A stretch of 64,000 bases of DNA from an uncultured Saprospiraceae bacterium (GTDB lineage: Bacteria; Bacteroidota; Bacteroidia; Chitinophagales; Saprospiraceae), in the NCBI GenBank assembly GCA_937928405.1, contig CALFWZ010000181.1, positions 1 to 64,000 on the forward strand. Reading direction: 5' to 3'. Below are positions 1 through 6,903 of this stretch, piece after piece (within the stretch, counting starts at the first letter, position 1; each line of letters opens with the position of its first letter). The position numbers were made by a program, and so were the translations under genes. The notes beneath the pieces are model-generated. The model saw only the letters and a list, made by a program, of their open reading frames with translations, was not told where the DNA came from and made no database searches.

Positions 1-8
1 TCTTAAAA

Positions 9-57
9 GGTGAGTGGGACCAGTTTAGTGGGGGGTAAAGTTGGTCCCATCGCTCAC
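9..57. repeat. Left-edge fold-back repeat, copy 1
   Basis: This 49-bp block begins GGTGAGTGGGACCA and ends TGGTCCC...CTCAC, so its ends can pair. It matches 211-258 at most positions, including the central TGGGGGGTAAA. Closely spaced terminal repeats with GTGGGACCA-like words occur at ends of some IS21-family elements, so this may be the edge of a mobile element lying left of the window. No transposase is visible and that reading is weak. Confidence 0.6.
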
Positions 58-210
58 TTTTTTAAATAAAAATTCTTAATAAAATATTGTAGAACAGATC
101 TTTTGTAGAACCTCCCCCGAGAATCCCCCCGAGTGCAATGTGATGATTAGTACTGGTAATGATATAGGGAAATTATACAAAGATCTTTAGTACCAGCAAT
201 GGTGCTAATG

Positions 211-258
211 GGTGAGTGGGACCACTTTATTGGGGGGTAAAATTGGTCCTAACTCACC
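211..258. repeat. Left-edge fold-back repeat, copy 2
   Basis: Second copy of the block at 9-57, in direct orientation about 200 bp away. It starts GGTGAGTGGGACCA and ends TTGGTCC...CTCACC, and both copies are followed by a T-rich tract and TAAATAAAA. The segment between the copies has no credible ORF. It holds short repeated words (GTAGAAC twice, AGATCTTT twice). Confidence 0.6.
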
Positions 259-276
259 TTAATTTTTTTTAAATAA

Positions 277-318
277 AAAAGCCTGTTTCGACATTATAGT
301 CGAAACAGGCTTTTTGCG
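277..318. terminator. Bidirectional intrinsic terminator
   Basis: A perfect 12-bp stem (GCCTGTTTCGAC at 281-292 and its complement at 299-310) closes a 6-nt loop. It is flanked by an A-run on the left and a T-run on the right, so it works on both strands. It lies about 120 bp beyond the stop of the M28 peptidase on the minus strand. Confidence 0.9.
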
Positions 319-351
319 TTTTAGGTGCATTATAAATCTACGAATCAAAAA

Positions 352-442
352 ATCCGCACATCAAAAAATCGAAAAATCCACTAATCCGCACATCCACACA
401 TCCGCACATCCAACATCCGCACATCCACACATCCACTAATCC
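352..442. repeat. 8-bp period tandem array (ATCCRCAC)n
   Basis: About eleven consecutive units of 8 bp (one of 7), variants of ATCCGCAC, ATCCACAC and ATCCACTA, with two A-rich degenerate units near the left. The array runs through the TAG stop codon of the minus-strand peptidase (436-438), so the last codons of that gene lie inside the repeat. Confidence 0.85.
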
Positions 443-2040
443 ACCTTAATGCGTTCCGCTCGATTAGCTAATTCCCACGCCGTATAAAATACCAGCCTTC
501 CAATTTTTTCCATTTTCTCGAAATTAATTTTTTCTACCGTATCACTTGGTCGATGATAATCATCGTGTGTACCATTAAAATAGAAGATAGCAGGAATTCC
601 TTTTTCGGCAAAATTATAATGATCAGAACGATAATAATATCGATTAGGATCATCTTCTGCGTTATAAGTATAATCTAGTTTTAGGTTGGTATATTTTTCG
701 TTCATTTCTTCATTGATCTCATGCAACTCGGAGCTAAGGCGATTAGAGCCAATCACATAAATATAATTTGGCGTTTCTTTATATCGATCATCTACGCGTC
801 CCACCATGTCTACATTGACGTCCGCAATGGTGTTTTCTAAAGGGAAAATAGGTCGTTCGGCGTAATATTTAGAGCCCAATAATCCCTTTTCTTCTCCAGT
901 CATCATGAGCACCAATACACTGCGTTTGGGGCCTTGTCCATTCCTTTTAGCAATCGCCATCGCTTCGGCAACTTCCAGGACCGTCGTGGTTCCTGAACCG
1001 TTATCATCCGCACCATTGTAGATGACAGAGCCTTGTTTGCCGAGATGATCATAGTGGGCAGAAACCACGACAATCTCTTTTTTTAATTGTGGATCACTAC
1101 CTTCAATATAACCCAAGACATTGCGACCAATCAACTTGCGTTCGTCTTTTCCTTGATGGAGTATTAACTTTGCGGGTAGCGCAATACTTTTTGCCTTCCC
1201 TCTTTTTTGAATTTTTTTCCGGGCCTTAATCACTTTTTTATAGCGATCACCCATGATCTCTTTGGCCATGTCTGTAGAGATAAAAGCACTATTGGCAAAA
1301 TTAGTTTTTGGATCATCCATTTGGCCTAATGTAATCTGCGAACCGATCAGAAATTTGAGCGATTCGGTCAACATTTTTTTTATTTCGTGATCAATAATTA
1401 AGACCGCTTTTGCACCTTTTTGATGAGCGGTGCGAAGTTTTTTAGACCAATCCGTAGACCATTCGGATAACTCTTTAGAACCGGTAATTCTAGATTTTCC
1501 ATTTTTTTTCAGTGGCTCATTATTATAAATCAACAAGACTTTTCCAGTCACATCAACACCTTTATAATCACTGTACCGTTCGTCATCTATTCCATATCCT
1601 AAAAATAAAATTTCGTCTGTAGTCAAATTTGGTAGATCACTGTTTCGAGTAGGAAAACTGATAAAGTCTTTCTTGTGTCGGTAGGCCTGACCATTTATAT
1701 TCATCTTTAAATTTCGCCAGGAATTCCACGTAAAGGTGACATTCTGAAAATATGAATTATCATCGCCAACTTTGGGTAAGCCCATTCCGATAAACTGATT
1801 GGCCAGATATTGTGCGGCTAGATCATTACCTGGTGTACCCGTTTCCCGACCCTCAAACTCATCAGAAGCGATAATCGTCAGATGGCGACGCATATCTTCT
1901 TTGGTAATCGTAGCTGCAAAAGCTTCTACGGTACTGAGATCCTCCTCCACTTTAGGTTTAAAACGGATAACCTGATCTTGTGCTAATGAGAAACTCCAAC
2001 TTGATAGTATTAATAGAATGGGAAGTAGTAAACGGATCAT
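436..2040 (-). CDS. Secreted M28 family zinc aminopeptidase
   Basis: Predicted di-zinc peptidase of family M28 that removes N-terminal residues from peptides outside the cytoplasm. The chosen start gives a clear signal peptide (MIRLLLPILLILSS...LAQ) and a 534-aa protein. An in-frame ATG 29 codons upstream would bury the signal peptide and read through a palindrome, so I rejected it. M28 metal ligands are present in order: His in SAHYDHLG, Asp in GADDNGSG, the Glu pair in GEEKGLLGS, Asp in VDMVGR and His in DDYHRPSDT. The region between about 120 and 290 resembles the protease-associated insert common in this family. The stop codon falls inside the octamer array at 352-442. Family assignment is firm; the substrate is unknown. 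Confidence 0.93.
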   Translation of the reverse strand: MIRLLLPILLILSSWSFSLAQDQVIRFKPKVEEDLSTVEAFAATITKEDMRRHLTIIASDEFEGRETGTPGNDLAAQYLANQFIGMGLPKVGDDNSYFQNVTFTWNSWRNLKMNINGQAYRHKKDFISFPTRNSDLPNLTTDEILFLGYGIDDERYSDYKGVDVTGKVLLIYNNEPLKKNGKSRITGSKELSEWSTDWSKKLRTAHQKGAKAVLIIDHEIKKMLTESLKFLIGSQITLGQMDDPKTNFANSAFISTDMAKEIMGDRYKKVIKARKKIQKRGKAKSIALPAKLILHQGKDERKLIGRNVLGYIEGSDPQLKKEIVVVSAHYDHLGKQGSVIYNGADDNGSGTTTVLEVAEAMAIAKRNGQGPKRSVLVLMMTGEEKGLLGSKYYAERPIFPLENTIADVNVDMVGRVDDRYKETPNYIYVIGSNRLSSELHEINEEMNEKYTNLKLDYTYNAEDDPNRYYYRSDHYNFAEKGIPAIFYFNGTHDDYHRPSDTVEKINFEKMEKIGRLVFYTAWELANRAERIKVD

Positions 2041-2080
2041 TATAAAGTGTTTTAGGATAAAGTCTAAAAAAATTAAACTT

Positions 2081-2102
2081 TGATTGTTTGTACGAACAAT
2101 CA
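2081..2102. promoter_or_regulatory. 22-bp near-perfect palindrome upstream of M28 gene
   Basis: Two half-sites, TGATTGTT and AACAATCA, flank a 6-bp centre TGTACG. The site sits 41 bp upstream of the chosen start codon of the peptidase gene, where an operator would be expected. No nearby gene is an obvious cognate regulator. Confidence 0.5.
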
Positions 2103-2154
2103 GTGGTCGCTGATTCATTCTAAACAAACTTATTATGTAAATATAATAAAAACG

Positions 2155-2189
2155 AAAATATTTCCCTGGTAGATTCCAGAGAAATATTT
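2155..2189 (-). terminator. Hairpin after rpiB
   Basis: AAATATTTCCCTGG pairs with CCAGAGAAATATTT around a 6-nt loop with one mismatch. On the minus strand it lies about 90 bp after the rpiB stop and is followed by TTTTCGTTTTTA, so it is a plausible terminator for the DUF2723-rpiB operon. Confidence 0.6.
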
Positions 2190-2276
2190 AGATAACCTTT
2201 AAGAGCAACTAATTAGTGGAAGTTTTTAAACAAGCTCTTTCTGTTATAATAATTGACGAGTGTGTGTAGAGATATA

Positions 2277-2714
2277 TTAAACCGGAATTTTGTCAACTCG
2301 GCGTGCGTGTCGACCTCCTTCAAATTCAGTTTCTAAAAAAATTTTTACCATTCGCAATGCTAATTGAGGCGTTACGAAACGAGCAGGAATCGAGAGTACA
2401 TTCGCATTATTGTGTTTTCTAGCGAGGGCGGCTAGTTCTTCCGTCCAGCAAAGTGCTGCTCGAATTCCCGTATGTTTATTAGCTGCAATGGCAATGCCGT
2501 TACCGCTGCCACAAAGGGTAATTCCTAGTGGTGATTTTCCTGCTTCGATCCAACGGGCGAGTGGATGTGCAAAATCCGGATAGTCTACAGAGTCGGCCGA
2601 ATGCGTTCCAACATCTTCTACGGTATAACCCATTTCTTCTAAAAACTGTATGATTCTACTTTTATAAGCAAATCCAGCATGATCTCCACCGATGACAATT
2701 GACTTTTCGTTCAT
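2277..2714 (-). CDS. rpiB: Ribose-5-phosphate isomerase B
   Basis: Interconverts ribose-5-phosphate and ribulose-5-phosphate in the pentose phosphate pathway, in the cytoplasm. The 145-aa length is normal for RpiB/LacAB. The N-terminal GGDHAGF loop, the catalytic-cysteine segment TLCGSGNG and the HNNANVLS and RFV...A segments are all intact, as is the C-terminal GGRHARRV phosphate-binding stretch. Its start codon overlaps the stop of the upstream DUF2723 gene (TAATG), so the two are very likely translationally coupled. Confidence 0.96.
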   Translation of the reverse strand: MNEKSIVIGGDHAGFAYKSRIIQFLEEMGYTVEDVGTHSADSVDYPDFAHPLARWIEAGKSPLGITLCGSGNGIAIAANKHTGIRAALCWTEELAALARKHNNANVLSIPARFVTPQLALRMVKIFLETEFEGGRHARRVDKIPV

Positions 2715-5700
2715 TAGTTAGGCACTTTATTACCAGCAAATTTACTAAACATTGTATTAAATTTGTCCATTAGTTCTTGATCCTTCTGGCTGGCAACGAT
2801 CCGTTTTAATTCTTCCATGATTCCTCGATAAGTACCATAGTCTTCGTTAAATCCTTTTCTAATCATATCTGGATCCATACTGAACATATAGTAATCTAGA
2901 CGTTCTACCGTTTCATTGGCCAAGGTCTCGATATAAGGTTTCGCTTGTTGATAGCCACCAGCTTGAATCATATTTTGTAATAAAAACATGGTATAGCGAT
3001 CAAAAGTGAAATTCATGTGTGGAAAGTTCTTAAAGTAAGTATCCACTAGTTGCACAGCTTGTTCTTTTTTACCTTCGTTGATCATCGCTTCGCTGGCGCG
3101 CATAACACCTACCTGCATCGTCTGCACACTTGGTCCGTAACTACGATCGACAAATAAATCCATCTTATCAAAATTTCCAAAACGGAAGTCTTCGGTAAAG
3201 TGTTTATAGAAAGCGTCTGTGTTGACTCGACCTTTCCCAACCATTCCATAGCGATTGTCTCCTTCAGATTTGATGGGTACAAGTCTTAGGGATAGCCCTT
3301 CTAACTGTAAATATTTATCTAACCCTAAAAGAGAAGATGGTCGACAAGTAACGGCAAAATATACGGGACGTTTAAACGCATTAGCGGCGATAATATCCAA
3401 TAGCGCTAACTCTCCTTTTTGAATATAATTATTACGGGGGAAAGTAAAATCTACTCGGTTGGCAATTTGACTTGCTAGTTCCGGCTTTACCGTTCCATTA
3501 GCAACCACTTGTTGTTTATCAACTGGAATAAAATATTTTCTAGTAGGAACAAAGCTTTCTAATGTTCGACCTTGCACGGCACGTGGATTATCTTTACCCA
3601 TAAAATCTATGGCTCTTTTGAGCGGCATTTCTGGATTCTCGGCAGAAAGGAAAAATAGCTGTTGCCGTTTTTTACCTCGATAGGCTTCCGCAGGAATGGT
3701 CATCTCAATTGCGGGTGAATCATTTACTTTACGACGCAACTGATTGATATACCAATCTACGGCAATCAAACTTAGATTGACTACCCGTACATCTGTCCGT
3801 ATCCCTTCTACCTCTTGTGCGTACCACAGTGGATAAGTATCGTTATCGCCGTAGGTGAAAATAATAGAATTCGGTTCACAAGAGTTAAGGAAATTACTTG
3901 CGTAATCTCTACTTGCGGTATGGTGCCGACGGGAATGATCGTCAAAGTTTTGGAACCCCATTAGTAATGGAGCAATGATTACTACTGCACTAGCAACGCC
4001 CGCTGCCATCGTCTGCGACATTTTATCTCGTAGTAGACTAAATAGTGCGAGCACGCCCATTCCAATCCATATAGCGTAAGTAAAGAAAGAACCAACAAGT
4101 ACATAATCCCGTTCACGCGGTTCGTTTGGAGGCTGGTTGGAATAGACGATGATACCGATTCCGGTAATGATAAAAAGGGTGAGTAGGGCCAGAAAATCCT
4201 TGTTCCGATTTTTGGCGTGGAAATACATACCCAGTAAGCCAAATAAAAATGGCAACATAAAATAGGCGTTACGACCTTCGTTGGAATCTCCCATTGAGTC
4301 AGGCAAATTATCTGCGGTGGGTAAACCTAGAATCCCGGTATCAATAAAATCAATGCCTGTAATCCAATTACCACTCTTTTTATCCCAATCATAGAAACCC
4401 TGTTCGCCATTTTGTCGGCCTGAAAAATTCCACATAAAATACCGCCAGTACATCCAGCGTATTTGATAACGGAAGAAGAAAGCAATATTATCTCCCATCG
4501 TTGGGTTGGATTTTTTACCATTCATCCAGCGCTTATATAATTCTTTTCTCGCTTCATCTTGATGTCCCATCCGTGGAAATAGCATTTCGTCGCGACTATC
4601 GTATTCGTAAGAGGCTTTTAGCTCTACATTTTCGTAACGACCATTGACGAGTCCAAGTCGATCTTCGGTGTTGACTTTAGAAATAGGAGCATTAAAGTGA
4701 GGACCTTTTAGTAAGGGTCTTTCTCCGTATTGTTCACGATTAAGGTAGGGTAGGAGTCGCATCGCATCACTTGGATCGTTCATGTTGATCGGCGTATTTG
4801 CATTGGCACGAATTACAACAATTCCGATGGTAGAAAAAGCCATGACGACAAGGGCAAAGGCAACAAATAGTTGTTGTAGTAAACCATTGTTCTTTTTATG
4901 GGCGTATTTCAAACCGCTAAATATGACACCGAATAAGATTAATAATAGTGGAATAAGTCCAGTGTGGACAGGCATCCCCAACCCATTGACCATCATATAA
5001 TCGAGCATACTCCATAGTTTTGGAATACCTGTAATGACGAAGGTTTGAATGACAGCAACGAATACCACTCCGATCGTAGCGGCGGCAGCCATTCCGAGGA
5101 GGTTATGGTTTTTATATTTTTTAAAATAATAGAATAAGGCTAAGGCTGGGAAAGTTAGCAAACTCAAAAGGTGAACTCCCATAGAGAGGCCTGCGGCATA
5201 AACCGAAAAAACGAGCCAACGATCGTGTTCTGCTTCGTTGGGTAGGCTGTACCATTTAATGGCCGCCCAAAGGGTAAGGGCTGTAAAAAAAGTAGACATG
5301 GCGTATACCTCTCCTTCTACAGCAGAAAACCAGATAGAAGTACAAAAAGCAGTGGTCAATCCTGCTACCGCACCTGCGCCCATCAATGCGATAGTTTCGC
5401 TATCGGTAGGATCATTTTCTCGACCCACTAGGGTTAGTTTACCTAAAATAGTCGTTACCCAGCAAACAAAAGTAGCGGCAAACGCACTACAAATACCAGA
5501 GAGCATGTTTACCGCAAAGGAAATATCTTCTGGATTACTAGAGAAAATTTCGGCGAGAAAGGTAAACATTCGGCCAATTAAGAGAAAAATAGGTGCTCCC
5601 GGTGGGTGAACTACCTGAAGTTTGTAGGCTCCGGTGATAAATTCACCACAATCCCAAAGGCTACCTACCCGTTCAGCGGAAAAATAATAAACGATAAGGG

Positions 5701-5752
5701 CTATTGCGAAAACTGCCCAGCCGGTGATATTATTAATTTTTTTGTAATTCAT
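2714..5752 (-). CDS. DUF2723 membrane glycosyltransferase (PMT-like)
   Basis: Large integral membrane protein of 1012 aa in the DUF2723 family, distantly related to protein O-mannosyltransferases and widespread in Bacteroidota. About a dozen hydrophobic helices fill the first 600 residues. The family hallmark near the N-terminus (DCGEFI...VVHPPGAP) is present, and its acidic residue is the likely catalytic position. A second conserved stretch, TYGDNDTYPLWY, begins the soluble C-terminal half, which ends in a helical region of TPR-like spacing. It is first in an operon with rpiB. A role in glycosylating exported proteins or lipids is inferred from the fold family; donor and acceptor are unknown. 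Confidence 0.88.
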   Translation of the reverse strand: MNYKKINNITGWAVFAIALIVYYFSAERVGSLWDCGEFITGAYKLQVVHPPGAPIFLLIGRMFTFLAEIFSSNPEDISFAVNMLSGICSAFAATFVCWVTTILGKLTLVGRENDPTDSETIALMGAGAVAGLTTAFCTSIWFSAVEGEVYAMSTFFTALTLWAAIKWYSLPNEAEHDRWLVFSVYAAGLSMGVHLLSLLTFPALALFYYFKKYKNHNLLGMAAAATIGVVFVAVIQTFVITGIPKLWSMLDYMMVNGLGMPVHTGLIPLLLILFGVIFSGLKYAHKKNNGLLQQLFVAFALVVMAFSTIGIVVIRANANTPINMNDPSDAMRLLPYLNREQYGERPLLKGPHFNAPISKVNTEDRLGLVNGRYENVELKASYEYDSRDEMLFPRMGHQDEARKELYKRWMNGKKSNPTMGDNIAFFFRYQIRWMYWRYFMWNFSGRQNGEQGFYDWDKKSGNWITGIDFIDTGILGLPTADNLPDSMGDSNEGRNAYFMLPFLFGLLGMYFHAKNRNKDFLALLTLFIITGIGIIVYSNQPPNEPRERDYVLVGSFFTYAIWIGMGVLALFSLLRDKMSQTMAAGVASAVVIIAPLLMGFQNFDDHSRRHHTASRDYASNFLNSCEPNSIIFTYGDNDTYPLWYAQEVEGIRTDVRVVNLSLIAVDWYINQLRRKVNDSPAIEMTIPAEAYRGKKRQQLFFLSAENPEMPLKRAIDFMGKDNPRAVQGRTLESFVPTRKYFIPVDKQQVVANGTVKPELASQIANRVDFTFPRNNYIQKGELALLDIIAANAFKRPVYFAVTCRPSSLLGLDKYLQLEGLSLRLVPIKSEGDNRYGMVGKGRVNTDAFYKHFTEDFRFGNFDKMDLFVDRSYGPSVQTMQVGVMRASEAMINEGKKEQAVQLVDTYFKNFPHMNFTFDRYTMFLLQNMIQAGGYQQAKPYIETLANETVERLDYYMFSMDPDMIRKGFNEDYGTYRGIMEELKRIVASQKDQELMDKFNTMFSKFAGNKVPN

Positions 5753-5799
5753 TGATTGTATATTAAATAGCTATAGACTCATAACTAAAATTAAGGCCA

Positions 5800-5807
5800 C
5801 AAAGGTA
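5800..5807 (-). promoter_or_regulatory. Bacteroidota -7 element for the DUF2723-rpiB operon
   Basis: On the minus strand the sequence reads TACCTTTG, matching the Bacteroidota TAnnTTTG element, 48 bp upstream of the DUF2723 start. No clear -33 TTG lies at the expected spacing. Confidence 0.55.
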
Positions 5808-5915
5808 AGAAAAATACCCAAATTGAATAGTATGTTCTACTCATATGAAAAGAACCTATCTTTCCTCTCTACACCAGAAATAACGGATGGTTCGCTTAAT
5901 TTAGCAACAAAAGTT

Positions 5916-5923
5916 TATTTTTG
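5916..5923 (+). promoter_or_regulatory. Bacteroidota -7 element
   Basis: TATTTTTG matches TAnnTTTG and lies 15 bp upstream of the start of the 48-aa membrane protein gene. The -33 region is not recognisable. Confidence 0.4.
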
Positions 5924-5938
5924 TTAAAAACCCACGTA

Positions 5939-6085
5939 ATGAAATTGATTTTTTGGTTGGTTATTGGATTTTTAGGATATCGTTTTTGGTATGTGCCTCG
6001 TCAATTAAAGGAAGCAAAGGAAGAAGAATTGCCGCAAGAACCAGACAGTGGCGAATTTACAGATTATGAAGAATTGGATGATTGA
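5939..6085 (+). CDS. Small single-pass membrane protein, 48 aa
   Basis: A 48-residue reading frame from ATG to TGA. It has one N-terminal hydrophobic helix (MKLIFWLVIGFLGYRFWYV), a basic turn (PRQLK) and a strongly acidic tail ending DYEELDD. This layout resembles small DUF4834-type membrane proteins of Bacteroidota, which have no known function. A TATTTTTG promoter element sits just upstream, and the pseudouridine synthase gene follows after 93 bp on the same strand. The hydrophobic-to-acidic organisation supports a real gene. Function is unknown. Confidence 0.6.
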   Translation: MKLIFWLVIGFLGYRFWYVPRQLKEAKEEELPQEPDSGEFTDYEELDD

Positions 6086-6178
6086 TAATAGGGATAATGA
6101 ATAATGCACGTTAGCGTGTACAACTAAACCAATGGCATTATTCATTTCTAATAACTTTAGAGAAAACCACAGCCAACT

Positions 6179-6841
6179 ATGCAAATTTCAGATCAGATTA
6201 TTTATAAAAATAATCAGCTTTTAGCTTTTAATAAACCAGGAGGTATTCCAGTACAACCGGACAAAACTGGCGATAAGTCGCTTACGGACTTGGCGAGTAT
6301 CTATGCTAAAATTCCCATTTTTGCCACCCATCGTATTGATCGTCCAGCAAGTGGGATTGTTTTATTTGCTAAAAATAAAAAGAGTCTGGCTACGCTTAAT
6401 GAACAGTTTAAAAATCGAACGATTGACAAGATTTATTTGGCAGTAGTTAAAAAATTACCTGCCCAATCGTCTGGCGAATTGATTCACCATATCTATGTGC
6501 AAAAAAACAATAAATCGGTAGCATTAGATAAACCAGGCAAAACAACCAAAGAAGCTCGCATGAATTATAAGCTGCTTGCTTCTAGTGAGCATTATCATCT
6601 TCTCGAAGTCGAACTCTTGACAGGCCGGCAACACCAGATCCGTGCACAGCTCGCTGCCATCGGCTCTCCCATCAAAGGCGATGTAAAATATGGTGCTCGC
6701 CGTGGCAATAAAGACCGCTCCATCCAACTGCATAGCTGGAAAATGGCCTTTGATCATCCCGTGACTGGGGAGCGCGTAACCTTGCAGGCGCCGATTCCCG
6801 AAGGTGGGGTGTGGGAGGCGTTTCGGGAAGTGACGAAATAA
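6179..6841 (+). CDS. RluA-family pseudouridine synthase
   Basis: Isomerises uridine to pseudouridine in rRNA or tRNA. The 220-aa protein has the RluA-family catalytic segment HRIDRPASG with the essential aspartate at residue 54, the N-terminal NKPGGIPVQ strand and the later TGRQHQIRAQLAAIG motif. It has no N-terminal S4 domain, so it is a short RluA-type enzyme, in the size range of TruC-like members. The exact target nucleotide cannot be read from sequence. Confidence 0.92.
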   Translation: MQISDQIIYKNNQLLAFNKPGGIPVQPDKTGDKSLTDLASIYAKIPIFATHRIDRPASGIVLFAKNKKSLATLNEQFKNRTIDKIYLAVVKKLPAQSSGELIHHIYVQKNNKSVALDKPGKTTKEARMNYKLLASSEHYHLLEVELLTGRQHQIRAQLAAIGSPIKGDVKYGARRGNKDRSIQLHSWKMAFDHPVTGERVTLQAPIPEGGVWEAFREVTK

Positions 6842-6903
6842 TTTATTGGAGGAAGTCTAGCGCTTATATTTTATTTTGAGATGAAATAATTTTATGTTTT
6901 TCC

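Noticed and set aside
352-442. CRISPR array
   Set aside because: The 8-bp units have no unique spacers and vary from unit to unit, and there are no cas genes; the same applies to the other fold-back arrays.
2041-2127. 29-codon N-terminal extension of the M28 peptidase
   Set aside because: It would bury the signal peptide and include the 22-bp palindrome; the internal ATG at 2040 gives a standard exported protein.
5238-5609. 123-aa plus-strand ORF
   Set aside because: Antisense to the membrane helices of the DUF2723 protein; the apparent Ala/Pro/Val composition follows from that.
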